Positions 12,505 through 24,085 of a stretch of DNA of 64,000 nt are shown in pieces. The position numbers and the translations under genes are program-made. The stretch lies in contig NEEC01000023.1 of NCBI GenBank assembly GCA_002189035.1, positions 558,001-622,000 of the forward strand, read 5' to 3'. The notes beneath the pieces were generated by a model, which saw nothing but the letters and a program-made list of their open reading frames with translations, ran no database searches and was not told where the DNA came from. Each line of letters begins with the position of its first letter. The first letter of the stretch is position 1. This DNA comes from Utricularia gibba. Taxonomy: Eukaryota > Streptophyta > Magnoliopsida > Lamiales > Lentibulariaceae.

Positions 12505-13216
12505 AGCAAGTCTCGCAATGTGCTTTCATGTTTGTGTATAATGTGGACCGAGATTTCTGGCACACGGGCTCCAGATGTTTGTATCTTCCTCTATTTAGAA
12601 CTTGTGTATGAACAAGGTTCATGTTTCATGGTCCCATTTGGCTCAGATTACACTTGCTTCATTCTTGTGCTCGATGAATCCTATTATTGACTTTCATTTA
12701 GCTCTATTTAAGTTAGTTAATACATGGATTTTGATGAACTCTATTCTTGCTCTGTCGTCCATACGAATATATGTGCAAGCTGAAGGCTTGCAGACAACAG
12801 AACTAGTTAGAGGAACAGAACCAACAGCAGGTTTTCTTTTTTCTTTTCTCCCGTACCATCAGGAGATATCGGACCCAAACCTGTTGAGCTTGAGCCATGT
12901 TAGAAAATTCACGCCCGGTTTGGCTCGTGAGCAGCTCGGACCCGGTTTTCTAATTTGTGCGGTGGAGGGTGGGCTTGGGGGTTTAAAAAAGTAGCCGTTG
13001 TTTTAAACGCTTTCTTTTAAGGAATATATAATTAATTCTAATTATAAGATTTCCGTGAACCGCTCCCTTATATTTCAAAATTCTCCCAACCTCCCTTCCC
13101 TTTCATCCCCGGATTCGCTTTTTCAATCGACGGTTGCAGTCAGATTCTGGCGACCGATCGACCGAAGACCGCTACTAATTGAGGCCAGTTTCTCCGATTG
13201 CGCGGCTACTGGAAAA
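12505..13216. other. NF-YB 3' region and promoter of the Ser-rich gene
   Basis: This holds the presumed NF-YB 3' UTR and the promoter and leader of the next gene. The longest ORF (12602-12994) has no conserved motif and an untranslated-like composition. Nothing else was seen. Confidence 0.5.
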
Positions 13217-16200
13217 ATGGAAGCAGACCAGCGCCCAAAGAGGAGTGTGCATTTCGAAGAGGCTATTGGTTTAGAAGATCAACAGTTCTTAGGTATATTC
13301 TTTAAATTTCTTTATTTCAGGTATTTACTGGTTCCGATCAGATCGTTTCTTGATTATCGTGATTTTTTCATTGTATGATGCTGGTGCTTGTTCCGTTTGT
13401 GATGTGAAACTGTTTCTAGTATCCTGTTCTTCACTTCATAAAATGACAGGTTTTTGAATTCCACGATTTGGATAACTGGATCACGTGTTTGCGTGTCGAT
13501 TCCTTTTTAATTTGAGTTGGGACCTTTGCTCTCATGAAGCATGAGTTCGTTCTATTTCTTCTTTTTCCTGCAAGTACGAGAATCATATGAGTGTTTTTTT
13601 AATTATCACTGGAATGACGCATGATCATCTTTTTCTTTAACTTTTGTGTTGTTATAGATGTGACTAAAACTGCGCTAGCCGTAAAGCAAGTTGAAGGTAG
13701 CTTTTGTATCGGTGGCCTTGACGACCTTCCTGATCCGGTTGAACCTAGTGAACATGAACAAGATCGAAATAGAGGAAGGTATAATTTGCGGAAAAGTTTA
13801 GCATGGGACAGCGCTTTTTTCACCAGTGCAGGTACGTGTTATTGCTTATATGTGCTGCCTTATATGACGCATTAGCCAGTATCCATTTTTAGAATGCGTC
13901 TTATGTCCTTAATTCTAGGATTCCTGGATCCCGAAGAACTCTCCTCCATGATAATAGGGGCAGATAACCCTGACAAGCAGATGTTATGTGGAATCCAAGA
14001 AGAAGTTGCTGTGTCAACTGAGTCTATATCCACACTTGGAAGTGATTCCCTGACACTGGAAGCTCTAGAGGATGACATATTTGTTGATATTAGAGCTTCC
14101 ATACAAAGATCCAACTGGAAGGCCTCGAATTCATCTAATTCAACTGGCGATAAAGATCCTAAGAATTTAGATCAAGCAAGCAATACAGGCAAGATATTTT
14201 CATTTCTACTTAAAGTTTGATTGGTTACATAATTTTTAATGCATACACGACTTTCAAGATACTCCATTATATAAACTGTATTCAGGTACAACTGTGAAGA
14301 AAGAATTAACTTTGCAAGATAAGAAGGTACCAATAATTTCTACAAGTTGATCATTTATGGTTTTTGGCCTTTTAGGTTATGATGATATCGCTTTTTAATT
14401 CATAGAACAATAGGCCAATAGTAAAGAAAACCAGTGGCATCCAGTCTGTCCGAGCTTTGAAACCTGAACCAATCCAGAATGTTCGAAATTTTTTACCAGA
14501 TAGAGAAGTAAAACATACTTCTGCTCACTCTCAGGGTGTACAGGTATATCTGATATTATTTGCATCGTTTGACATTCTCTAGTGTTGTTGAGTTCTTCAT
14601 TTCTTGTTTTTTCCTTCGTTCCATTTTATATGGATGGCATCTGAAAAGTGAGACGTGCATCTTTTTAGATGAAGATAGGTACGCGTAGTGAGAAAATCTC
14701 AACTCTTGCTAATGTACCGAAGGGTGTCAATCGATCGACAACTAGGGCTACCAAAACGGAAAAGCGGGAGGTTGCAAGAAATTCTCATGCAAAAGCTGAG
14801 TGTGGGAATCCGCTTCCTGGTTCGCTTATCAACTTTACACAACTTATCATGATTTTTTTTTTTTTTTTTTTTTACAAAAAAAGCACATGTTCTATTCACA
14901 GCAGTGGTTTCCTGTAATGCTACTCTTCAATCGAAAGTACTTGCCATCAATGGTGCTAGATTGGGGATGCCGAAGCCAGCAGTACCTTTAAACTCAAAGA
15001 GAGTGCAGTCTCTAAGGTCCTCCGCGTCAAGTGACAGTTCTAGCAGCATGTTTTATGCACCTCAGGTAAAACCTACAGTAATGATTCCACAGAGAAATCC
15101 CAGCGGAAGTAGCACCAAGGTTTCTGGTCCATCATGTGCTAAAACCCCATCTAAAGTTGAGTTAAGAAACAAAAAGCCAGCATCGGCCCTTCCCAATTGC
15201 TTGGTATCTGCTAAGCTCTCATCAAACCCCTCACCTGCTGGTTCAGTAAGTGAGTGGTCTTCAGCATCATCTGGTTCAACTTCAAAGGATAAACATTTTT
15301 CCAGCATCTTGAGAACAAGCGTAGACAGAGTTTGCGTTGAATCAATGAAGGATATTGTTTTGGATCAGAGAAGCCATTCTGGTGGAAAAACAGTTGGATT
15401 CAAAACTCAAGATGTAAATAGCAGAAATTCAAAGAAGTCTCTGCCTCAACATGGAACACAGCAGGCTTCTGCCAAACCATCAGGCTTGCGGATGCCAACC
15501 CCTAAAATTGGGTTCTTTGATGGGGTGAGCATATGAGAATTCATATTTCTTTAAGCTTCTCAACATCTGTATTTTGTTTCAATTGGCTCTGTTTTATCCT
15601 TCAGGTGAAGTCGAATGCTCGCACGCCTAATCAGACTCAGCAGGATCCTGTTTTGTCTAAGTTACTTCGCAAGGGTGCAGTTGCCTCCGTTAGTCCAGTT
15701 GGAACCGTGAATGCTAAAATGAAAAAAGTTAACCTCTCTCCTGAATCCGCTGTTATTTCTGCAAGTGCAAAGGTTGATTCTACGCCAAGAAGATCCTCAG
15801 GTTTGACTCTAGGAATGAAGTCCAATTCACATGGAAGAAGTAGTCAAAAGTTGGAGAAAATTAACACTGAAAATGTAAAAGATGAGGATGCAGATGCAGT
15901 AGCTTGTGTCCAGAACACCCTTCAGAAGAATTCAGTTCCAATTGGTGATGCTAATGACAAGGATGCTCCTATTGAAGATCAAGAGAAACGCCTTGACAGA
16001 AATGAGGAAAACAGCAATAAGACGGATATATTTCTGACTGGTAACAAGGATGTACTAACGGTGAATAGAGATACAACCGATACATTGAAAGGCAGCATTC
16101 ATGAGAAAGTGGAAAGTGAGGATATCATTGTCAGCGAGGACAACAGTCAGGTGCCATGCATATGGGGCTTAGATTTAAAGCATCTTGATCACAATGATGA

Positions 16201-16891
16201 TAATGTTCTGATCAGTCATGAGATGGCTCCAACGGCTTCTATCCATGGGTATAATGTGAACGGTTCTTCTGAATGTCATGGGGATGGATTCACAGGAAAT
16301 GATTTCGCATGTGGAATTCTTACCGAGCAGCCTGAAGCGTCTGGAGTCCCTCTACAGGAGTCTGTTTGCAAGTACACCGAAATGTCCAATGGCATGCGTT
16401 CTAGGACTGTTCTGGATGAGAAGACAGGAGGAAAAAATTTGTTGGAGGAGAAGGTTCCTGCAGAGATTGGGGTTACACAATTGATGGAAGCAGATAAAGC
16501 TTTTCCATTTCAAGAGATGCTTTCTTCGTCTGTTTCAGGAAATCAAACCGATGAGATCTTCCAACCTGTGGAATCAAGGGATCCTATCGTCTCAATGACT
16601 TCGGTGACACTTCCATCAATTGTAAATTTGGATTCTCCCAGTAACACATCTTCCAGCTTATCTATTGGAATCAACACTATTGAAACACGGGTAAATAGTC
16701 CAAAGATGAAGGAAATTTTGGCTGAAAATGGGGTCAGCCAAATGCGTGAAGCAGACAAAAAGGTCCAGTTGATTGAGGCAAATATGGCCTATGAGGATAT
16801 CAATGGCACATCATTTGCATGGAGCAATGCTTCAGTTTCCAAATACACCAATCTGACTCGAGGGAACATTGCTGAAAACATCAAGGTCTGA
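13217..16891 (+). CDS. Large Ser/Lys-rich protein of unknown function
   Basis: Eight exons: 13217-13292, 13658-13831, 13919-14188, 14286-14326, 14406-14543, 14669-14801, 14902-15524, 15605-16891, about 913 residues. The start of exon 7 is uncertain by a few bases. Exon 3 ends at a GC donor. The conserved-looking part is N-terminal (MEADQRPKRSVHFEE, then RYNLRKSLAWDSAFFTSAG and FLDPEELSSMI). The remainder is low-complexity, rich in Ser, Lys, Pro and Asn, and probably disordered. No catalytic motif, membrane span or signal peptide was seen. The ORF ends at 16891, but 50 codons of coding-like sequence continue in another frame to about 17042, so the C-terminus may be cut short. I do not recognise a named family. 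The basic, Ser-rich composition resembles nuclear or microtubule-associated proteins, which is only a guess. Confidence 0.75.
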
Positions 16892-17042
16892 CTAGAGACC
16901 ACTCAGATGCCAAAGATATGAATGAGCCTCTATTACAAGTCAAGCATCGAAAATCCAACATGCATTTCTCCCCTCAATTACGACTGTGTGATACCTCCAC
17001 GCCCTGGTACGCAATCCTATCTGCATTACTGCCAAAGATATG

Positions 17043-17496
17043 AATGAGTGACTGACTACTCAATCTAAATGCAACAGAGTTTGTTGGGTTTTGTTCAGTT
17101 TGTCAAACTTGCTTTTTTTCTTTGTGCCTCGCTATCCGGTTGGGCTGATGAGCTTTTGTGTTTGTGCCTTGTGAAAGGCCTGGAACTGCTTGTTTCTAAG
17201 CCTACAGTTCAGCTTCTTCGCGCCTCCCTTCAAGTATTAATATTGTTATGCATTGTGGTTGTCAACTTTGATGCAGCAGCATTAAGGAACGACATTCAAT
17301 GGTATGTTTTGAGTTGAAGAAGACTCTTCCTATTTTCATCCCGCGTAACTTGCATGTGCACATGCTTGCTGACAACCATAATGACATAGAATTAGCCACC
17401 TCCATCCTACGGCAGTAACATTTAGATGCTGGGATTCAACTCCTCTTTTGCTCCTATAAATACCCCGTGGAATCAGTATGCTTTCACATCGAGAAA
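17043..17496. other. Intergenic region with promoter of the proline-rich peptide gene
   Basis: It contains the 3' region of the Ser-rich gene and, at its end, the TATA box of the next gene. No gene was recognised. Confidence 0.5.
17455..17462 (+). promoter_or_regulatory. TATA box of the proline-rich peptide gene
   Basis: TATAAATA lies 35-42 bp upstream of the ATG at 17497. With the usual 25-32 bp spacing to the transcription start, the 5' leader would be only about ten bases. Confidence 0.65.
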
Positions 17497-17718
17497 ATGA
17501 AGACCAAGAGCTTTGTGATTGTTGCTGTTGTTGTTGCTTTCATGGCAGCAAGTGCACAAGCTTGGCCTTGTGGGGATGAACCTCCATTGCCGAATCCTGC
17601 CGGTCTCCCCATGCCCTCGTGGAATTTACCTGCTTTGCCTAAACCGTCATGGTGCCCGTCTCCTCCTCCACCTCCACCACCTCCGCCGCCGACGGCCGCT
17701 GCACCATCACCCCACTAA
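17497..17718 (+). CDS. Small secreted proline-rich peptide
   Basis: A 73-residue intronless protein. Residues 1-22 form a clear signal peptide (MKTKSFVIVAVVV, cleavage after AQA). The mature part starts WPCGDEPPLPNPAG, has repeated P-x-PSW motifs and two cysteines, and ends in a run of ten prolines followed by TAAAPSPH. This is typical of small apoplastic or cell-wall Pro-rich peptides. I do not recognise a named family. The ATG at 17497 is preferred over the upstream in-frame non-ATG codons because it starts the signal peptide and sits 35 bp after the TATA box. Confidence 0.78.
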   Translation: MKTKSFVIVAVVVAFMAASAQAWPCGDEPPLPNPAGLPMPSWNLPALPKPSWCPSPPPPPPPPPPTAAAPSPH

Positions 17719-18432
17719 AAGTGTGAACACCGCCATGATCAACGAGAGCGTTCTATGACCACAACACGCGCCTCCTCATATCATGATGTTTCAGGCTTCA
17801 CCATTGTTAGTTCTATTACCACATGCTGACTGACTGAGTGAATAAAATCTGCAACGCACGATTCCGCAGTGCCGATTGTTGCTGTGTTCAATTGCCATGA
17901 TACATTTCAATGGATTTTCTTTCCGCCGGTCTTTGTATTGTGTGCGTGTGTGCGTGTTTATTTTTGGCGTTTATCCCTTCCTCCATCCCAGCATACTTTT
18001 TTCTGTTACAACTCCAAATTGGTAATATACAATAACCCCTATCAACATACATTTTAATCATGTATTTTAAGACAAATAAAGGTCATGTAATTAAAATTAA
18101 ATATATGTTTAATTTCTGAATTTTTTAAAAAATCTATCTAAAATAATACTTTATTTAATGAATACATTTAAAATAGAAAAAAAAACCACACATTCATGTA
18201 AAATAAAAGTTCTCAAAAACATGATTAATGGTATTCAAACAATCTAAAAAACAAAATAATTTTCAATGCAATGGATTCAAGAATGTTGTACAACCAGTGA
18301 AAGGATGCAACGATAATACCTGGAATTGTGAGCACAAGTTGGGGAGCAGTTCAGGTTCATCCACAGGCCAAGCGGAGGAGGAGGAAAAGAAAAGAAAGCA
18401 CTTCAGCCGCCTGTTTTTCACATTCTCTCCTT
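17719..18432. other. 3' regions of two convergent genes
   Basis: It is shared between the proline-rich peptide gene (+) and SYP71 (-). It is AT-rich around 18060-18260. ORFs in it are short and lack conserved motifs. Confidence 0.5.
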
Positions 18433-20020
18433 TCATCTTCTCAAAACGCTGCAAGACAATCATTTTCTTACAAGCATCAGCTGAGCCTTTTAGGAAGACT
18501 AACGAGCAATTCCTAGTTCGGTCGTGGTTCATGAAGTCATGCATTATTTGCAGAATCGAGGGCCAAAAACGTACTTGTATAGGTAGGCTGCAATCCCAAG
18601 GATTATACACAGCAAGATGATATCGATGCAGAAGTTTCGACTAGATCTCAGCTGCAGCGCAACAGGCCCCTCATTAGTGCCAGTGACTCCCAAGAACCCT
18701 GACATAACTCCAAGAACATGGATAACCAAACCTGATTGACTGTATCCCTCAGTCGGACGTTGGTATTCTTGAGCTCGGATGTGGCCTTGTCCACCTATAA
18801 TCAGGCTCATCAGTCTTTGATAAGGGTATTAGGAACCATGTAAACTGCTGTTGGAGGCAACTAGACGACCGAAGAAGAGATGCAAAAGACTCAGGAAAAG
18901 GGATGTTGCGAAGTGTCTGACCTTGTTGTCAATCTCATCCATGAGAGGCACTTGCCTATCGAATTCCTGTAAGATATTCACGTTTTGAATGTGGGTGAAA
19001 TAGAACGTCTACATCGAACTACGGGAGAAGGAAGCACCTCATTCATATCCTGGGCCATGTTTTTCAATGTGTCGAGACCTTCAGCTATCACATCCAGTCC
19101 TTGGTCCTAAATGTAACATGCAGAGTCTAAGCAAGATGCATCACGAGGTTAAAGATCCTCGAGAAAAACCACATGCCTGTTTCATTTTCCGCATTTCATA
19201 CTCTTGCCTGAACTGACTGGAACTCTCGGTTTGCTGAAAGTATTCACTATCGAAACGACCATCTAAAGATGAATGCTACATGGATTCAGTACACCAGTAC
19301 CGCTACCAAACGAAACTTCATAAGCAGAAAATAAAATGGCATAGCATCAAAATGAGTCTGAAAACTCAACAGGAGCCGCAGATGAGGCACAGAAATCTGA
19401 AAAGGAAGCACGAGAACCTGAATCATATTTAATCTCTGTACGAGTAGTAGTTGACATCATCCAGCCACCAGATGATTTAGGTGGAGCAGGAGAGCCATCT
19501 GGTATAGCTTGAATCCTATCAGGCAAGGCAAGGACCAGATCACTGCGAGCAGCAATCTCTTCAACAGGGATTCCCTTGACCTAAAAACAAAATCAATCAC
19601 TCCGAAACATGAAAAATCAAGCACGCAAACGGAGCTAAAAAACTGAGATCCAGAAGAGAAAAAACCTTCTTAGCCGCTAATCGCTGCAATTTCGGAACCT
19701 CTTCGAGCAGCCGAGCCTTTGTCCTACGGATCTCGGCGTTGATCGCCACAACCGAAGCCCTGCTTTTCTCATCCGCAGCTGTCTCCGCTTTCTGCAAAAC
19801 GAAATCGGTCGATGCGTGAAGATAAAGACAAAATGAAGCAGTGCGAAGTGGAAATTACTAACACCTGAAGGAGAGACTCGATATCAGATTCGACGGAGGC
19901 GTAAAGGCGGGAAAAGGCATCGTCGCCGACGACGGCGGCGGAGCCGTTCTGCGAGACATCGTACTTGTCGTACTTTTTGCAGATCGCATCAACTCGAGTC
20001 AGGATATCGATCACGCTCAT
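18433..20020 (-). CDS. SYP71: Syntaxin of the SYP7 group (Qc-SNARE)
   Basis: Nine exons (minus): 20020-19865, 19791-19666, 19580-19418, 19262-19177, 19106-19038, 18966-18922, 18794-18732, 18651-18575, 18448-18433. All phases agree, giving 266 residues. It starts MSVIDILTRVDAICKKYDKYD. The Qc SNARE helix runs from DQGLDVIAEGLDTLKNMAQD through VPLMDEIDNKVDKATSELKN, and a C-terminal anchor follows RSSRNFCIDIILLCIILGIA. The anchor ends YLYNVLRR, using a 16-base terminal coding exon; reading through that donor gives a non-family tail instead. Plant SYP7 syntaxins act at the ER and plasma membrane and in cell-plate fusion. The intron after exon 4 has a GC donor. Confidence 0.94.
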
Positions 20021-20181
20021 TTTTTCTGCACTTCAACGAAAAAATCTTGCTCCAGGACTTGGAAATCAAACTCCAGCCTGGAGGACACACGAGGCTGATG
20101 GGCAGTTGCAACCAAAAATAAATAAATAAATAAATAAAAATACAGAGACCTGTGAGACAGAAGGAAAAACGCAAAACGTGT

Positions 20182-20253
20182 GGGGCATTCCGAGAATTGA
20201 ACTCGGGACCTCTCGCACCCTAAGCGAGAATCATACCACTAGACCAAATGCCC
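20182..20253 (-). tRNA. tRNA-Pro (anticodon AGG)
   Basis: 72 bases on the minus strand. The acceptor arm GGGCATT pairs with AATGCCC. D-arm box A has TGGTCTAGTGGTA, the anticodon stem CTCGC/GCGAG encloses loop TTAGGGT (anticodon AGG), and T-arm box B is GGTCCCGAGTTCAATTC. CCA is not encoded, as expected for a nuclear gene. No intron. A T-rich Pol III stop follows on the minus strand. Confidence 0.96.
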
Positions 20254-20577
20254 TTCAACGTTTAATTTTTAACATTAAAAAACTATAAAACATATATTAT
20301 TAATTTTCAAAAATTATAATATAGAGAATTTATAGAACATAATTGTTAAATTTATGATTTTGATAATGTAGTTAAATGCATCATTTATTATAAATATAAA
20401 TTCTTTTATTTTTTTGTACTTAGAATATAATCAATTGTATAAAAATCACTTCAAAATACATATTAATTATCGTTTTATTACTTGGGTTTTGTCAAACGGT
20501 GGGTAGGCATTTCCAGCATTCTATTGAACCCGAAACGCCCAATTTCTAGGGCCAGTCCACATTTTCCACCTCCGCCA
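20254..20577. other. AT-rich spacer
   Basis: This is a short AT-rich gap between the tRNA and the intronless membrane-protein gene, probably the promoter of the latter. No gene was seen. Confidence 0.5.
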
Positions 20578-21975
20578 ATGAGCGAAAACAATCTACTGCC
20601 GTCGCCGCGGCCACCGCCACCGCCGATCATCCATACGACCGCCTCCCAGATACTGAAGCAAACCAGTTTAATCTTCTACTCCCACCTCATCACCTTCGTA
20701 CTTCTCGCGATTCTCGTTCTCGCCTTCCAGTACAACGTCCACGCTGCCTCTCATTACCTCTCTTCTCTCATTGACACCGATCCCTCTCTTAAATCCCTTC
20801 TCTCTCGCGTCGACATCTCAGCCGAGATACAGGATGTGCAACGCCCCCGGCCCCGTCCGCGCCGCCGCGGTTTTCTTCACCTCACTCGTATGGCGGCACT
20901 AGACGATGACTTCTTCTCTGGGGATCCTGATTTTGAACGCTCAATTTTTCACGCGGACTGGAGAAAGCCCACCGCCAATTCAACTTTCTTGTATCTTTCC
21001 AACTTCAAAGTGGATTCTGGGTTCTCTGATTCCATTGTTGATAATGGGATTTCTTTCGCCGAGAGGGTGAGGCCTCGAGTGTTTGGCTTTAAGACTGATT
21101 TTCGTGACAATGTCACTGCCCAGAAAGAGGAGGCTGTGGAGGATGTAGACAGGGGATCTCAAAATAGCGAGAGTGGCTCACTCTTTGACTTGGAGTTCTT
21201 ATTGAAAGGTTGGGAATTGGGTCATCGAGATGCTACTTCATTATTCTTTTTCGTCAGCGTCCTGTCTGCTACTTACGCATATGTCGTATGTGGGTTCATA
21301 GTCTCTTATACATTGGTGAGTGGTATTACGTTCCTTAAAGTTGTAGATCATTTGGTGGAGAAGCACAGGTCTTTCTTGCGCGTGGTTTGGGATGGATCAT
21401 TCGTCGGGCTCCGGAAGCTTTCAGGTTTCATTCTTATGAGATGGACTGTCAGGGATGCGATGGCTCAGGTGATGGGAATACTATTTTTTGGTGAAATTGA
21501 AGAGCAGTATAGATTCTTCAAGATGTTCTTGATGTTAAAGTTTTTGCCATTTGTAAATGTCCCTCCATGGGTTATCGGGCACGAGTTGGAGAGTTCATAT
21601 TTCATTGCATTTTGGGTCCTGAGTGACTTGATATTAGGATTGTTACTCGCAGTAGATTATTGGGTGGCAATTGTTGACTCAAGAAGGGGTGGCAGAGAGA
21701 TTCTCGCAGAAGGATACCATCTAGTGTTGCTTTTGTTTGGCCCTGCTTTCAAGATAAGATTGTTGGAAGCAGTGGTATGCGGATGGTGTGGAGGATGGAT
21801 ACTGAGAAGGATGTTTGGGGTTTTCCCCACATTGGTGGTTCAGTCATTGATGGAAGTGTATTTCTTAGTAGCTTGGCTTGTCTTCTACCTGGCAGCAAGA
21901 CACAGAAATGATACTAGTCTTGGGAGAACGTTTGGGAGAAGAGAATTGGAAGGTTTTCTTGAGGCTGCAATGTGA
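20578..21975 (+). CDS. Plant multi-pass membrane protein of unknown function
   Basis: An intronless ORF of 465 residues from the ATG at 20578. The frame is open for 32 more codons upstream, but without an ATG. A Pro-rich N-terminus (SPRPPPPPIIH) is followed by one hydrophobic segment at about residues 35-56, then about 150 polar residues including an Arg/Pro-rich stretch. A C-terminal block follows with several membrane segments (around SLFFFVSVLSATYAYVV, IAFWVLSDLILGLLLAV and LMEVYFLVAWLVFYLAA). No catalytic motif, transporter signature or named domain was recognised. The codon usage and intact length argue that it is a real gene. Confidence 0.75.
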   Translation: MSENNLLPSPRPPPPPIIHTTASQILKQTSLIFYSHLITFVLLAILVLAFQYNVHAASHYLSSLIDTDPSLKSLLSRVDISAEIQDVQRPRPRPRRRGFLHLTRMAALDDDFFSGDPDFERSIFHADWRKPTANSTFLYLSNFKVDSGFSDSIVDNGISFAERVRPRVFGFKTDFRDNVTAQKEEAVEDVDRGSQNSESGSLFDLEFLLKGWELGHRDATSLFFFVSVLSATYAYVVCGFIVSYTLVSGITFLKVVDHLVEKHRSFLRVVWDGSFVGLRKLSGFILMRWTVRDAMAQVMGILFFGEIEEQYRFFKMFLMLKFLPFVNVPPWVIGHELESSYFIAFWVLSDLILGLLLAVDYWVAIVDSRRGGREILAEGYHLVLLLFGPAFKIRLLEAVVCGWCGGWILRRMFGVFPTLVVQSLMEVYFLVAWLVFYLAARHRNDTSLGRTFGRRELEGFLEAAM

Positions 21976-23020
21976 CAAGGTATGTTCTGCTTTTACCAGC
22001 TGAGGCTGATGCCCATCTTTGATCCATTGAAATAGCAGTAGATAGCCGATACTCAAATGTAAATCTGCCTGTAACATCAAACTTGACATGACCATGTGTA
22101 CAGTACATGACCCTGTTATGCCCATCCTTGTTAGCCAATAATGATGACGGATCTTTTGCTCCCTTATCACCTTAGCCTGCTCCTTCTTACAGAGTTCACA
22201 AGCAAGCCTTAGCTTTCCTAGGAACATGATTTTCTATGATCGAATATAGCCTCATTGGGTGTGCTGGGAGTGGTTTCTTGTTCCATTTGGGGGTTCTTGT
22301 TCCAATCACAAGAGTGATTCCGGTGGGTCGTATCTGCGACCCGTGGATGCGCGTCTGGGCCACAATCGAGTGTGTGGTGGGCTGCTGGCCAGAAAAAGGT
22401 CGTTCCATGTATCGAACTTCTTGTAATAATTTGGCCAAAATGGATGACGTGTGCATAAATGTAATGCAAGATTATAATAGAGTTATCATTGTCCTATGAA
22501 GGTTGACGTTTCTAACATAAACTTACTTGTCTCAATAGATTTAATCGGCATGGTCCGGGGGGCCCTGCCGTAGTGATCTCACTTGTCATCATCCCTAGCC
22601 ATTTCCATCACGTAAACCAAACTATTCAGTTCAAGACTGGCAGCTTAAAATATGTAGAAAACACTCCCTCAGATATGTTTTCTGGCCAACTCCATTCCTT
22701 GGTTCGAGTTTTTGGCGATCCGGGCTTGTTTATGTTTGATCGAGTAAAGTGAGAAACTAGACCAAAGTTGAACATGAACCCTCCTGGTTTTGTTTAGGCA
22801 GCATTAGCCCTAGTTACAATAAGTACATGCACAATGATTGGACATACAATGAATCCTCCTACAAAGTGTCCCCCACAAGAGGCCACTCCTTTGTTAGTTT
22901 AGGGAAAAAAAAAAGCATAATACCATAGGAAAGAGTCACAAGCCATAGAAAAAACTTAGCCTACTTCAATTAGGAGCAGCCAACCACATGATCATCATCA
23001 CACCCACACAACCCATTGCT
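21976..23020. other. Shared 3' region of convergent genes
   Basis: About 1 kb between the membrane-protein gene (+) and the MYB gene (-). Short overlapping ORFs at 21865-22499 on both strands show no conserved motif. Nothing else is supported. Confidence 0.5.
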
Positions 23021-24085
23021 TCAAAACCTAACATTTCCAGGTGGGTAGTCCGCAAAGAACCCTAAATTGTCGCTGCAGATCGGGCTCGAGTCGATCAGCT
23101 CGGTGATCTCCTGGATCCCGTCGTAGCGGAGCGGATCGTTTTGTCGGAAACAAGGGTTGGATGATGAGAAACCATACTCATTGTCGCCAATCAGGAAGCC
23201 TTGATTCTCATGGTTGTTGTTCATTTGGTTTGTGATGCAGCTCCCATCCGGTGAGCTGGTGACTCCCCCTTCACCTCCAAAGAAGAGAACATTATGCTTT
23301 CCGTCTTCATAGCTCGGTCGAAACGGGGGGAAAAGACCATCAGTGAATGGGGTGGTGGAAGGGTTGTAAAGAATGGAGAAGGGCTTCTGGGTATCATCAT
23401 AAAATGAAGGTGTTTGTGGGAAGTATGGAGATGGGGTTATGAGATCATTTGTGTTTGACGATGGTAAATGATGATGATAGGAAGAGGCCCCCTGAGATTG
23501 GGAAACCCCCATGAAGAACTTCTTCTTCAGCTTCGTGTTCCAGTAGTTCTTGATATCATTGTCTGTTCTTCCCGGCAGCTGTGCTGCTATTATCGACCAC
23601 CTGCAATTTGCACTTTCTGAACCCCCAACTTTTCCTCGTAAAAAAACGCATCGATTTCCTACCTGCTCCCGATTGTAGCGTAGAGGCTGCAGATGATCCC
23701 ATCTTCCTCATTAGAAAACTCACCATGCTTGATATTCGGCCTCAAGTAGTTGAGCCATCGAAGTCTGCAGCTTTTCCCACATCTATTCAGCCCTTCAACC
23801 CACAAACCAGCAACAAAAGAAACTCAGTTTCAACCGCACAAAAACTTGCTGACAAAAAGAAACAACTCCTCCACGCGTGATTTTTAGAAAACACACAGCG
23901 ATTCCATCCTCTTCCTCGCGTTCCTCTGAGAGTTCAACAGAAGACTTACCAACTTTCTGTGGGAGAGCAATCCAATTCCCTCCAGTTCCATTCTTGTGTA
24001 TGTAATCCTTCAGCTTCGCATCCTCTTCAGCAGACCAGGGCCCCTTCTTCACCTTCGCTTTATCACAACAAGGAGCTCTCCCCAT
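23021..24085 (-). CDS. R2R3-MYB transcription factor (MYB36/RAX-type, subgroup 14)
   Basis: Three exons (minus): 24085-23950, 23792-23663, 23600-23021, 281 residues. R2 begins [20 protein letters not shown] and includes [15 protein letters not shown]3 covers [57 protein letters not shown]. Introns sit at the two usual R2R3-MYB positions. The C-terminal 150 residues are Ser/Asn/Pro-rich and variable. The R2-R3 sequence is closest in memory to the MYB36, MYB68, MYB84 and RAX group, which act in endodermis differentiation and axillary meristems. Two substitutions at usually basic positions (LNRCGKS, EEDGIIC) are notable. The exact orthologue is not assigned. Confidence 0.9.
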
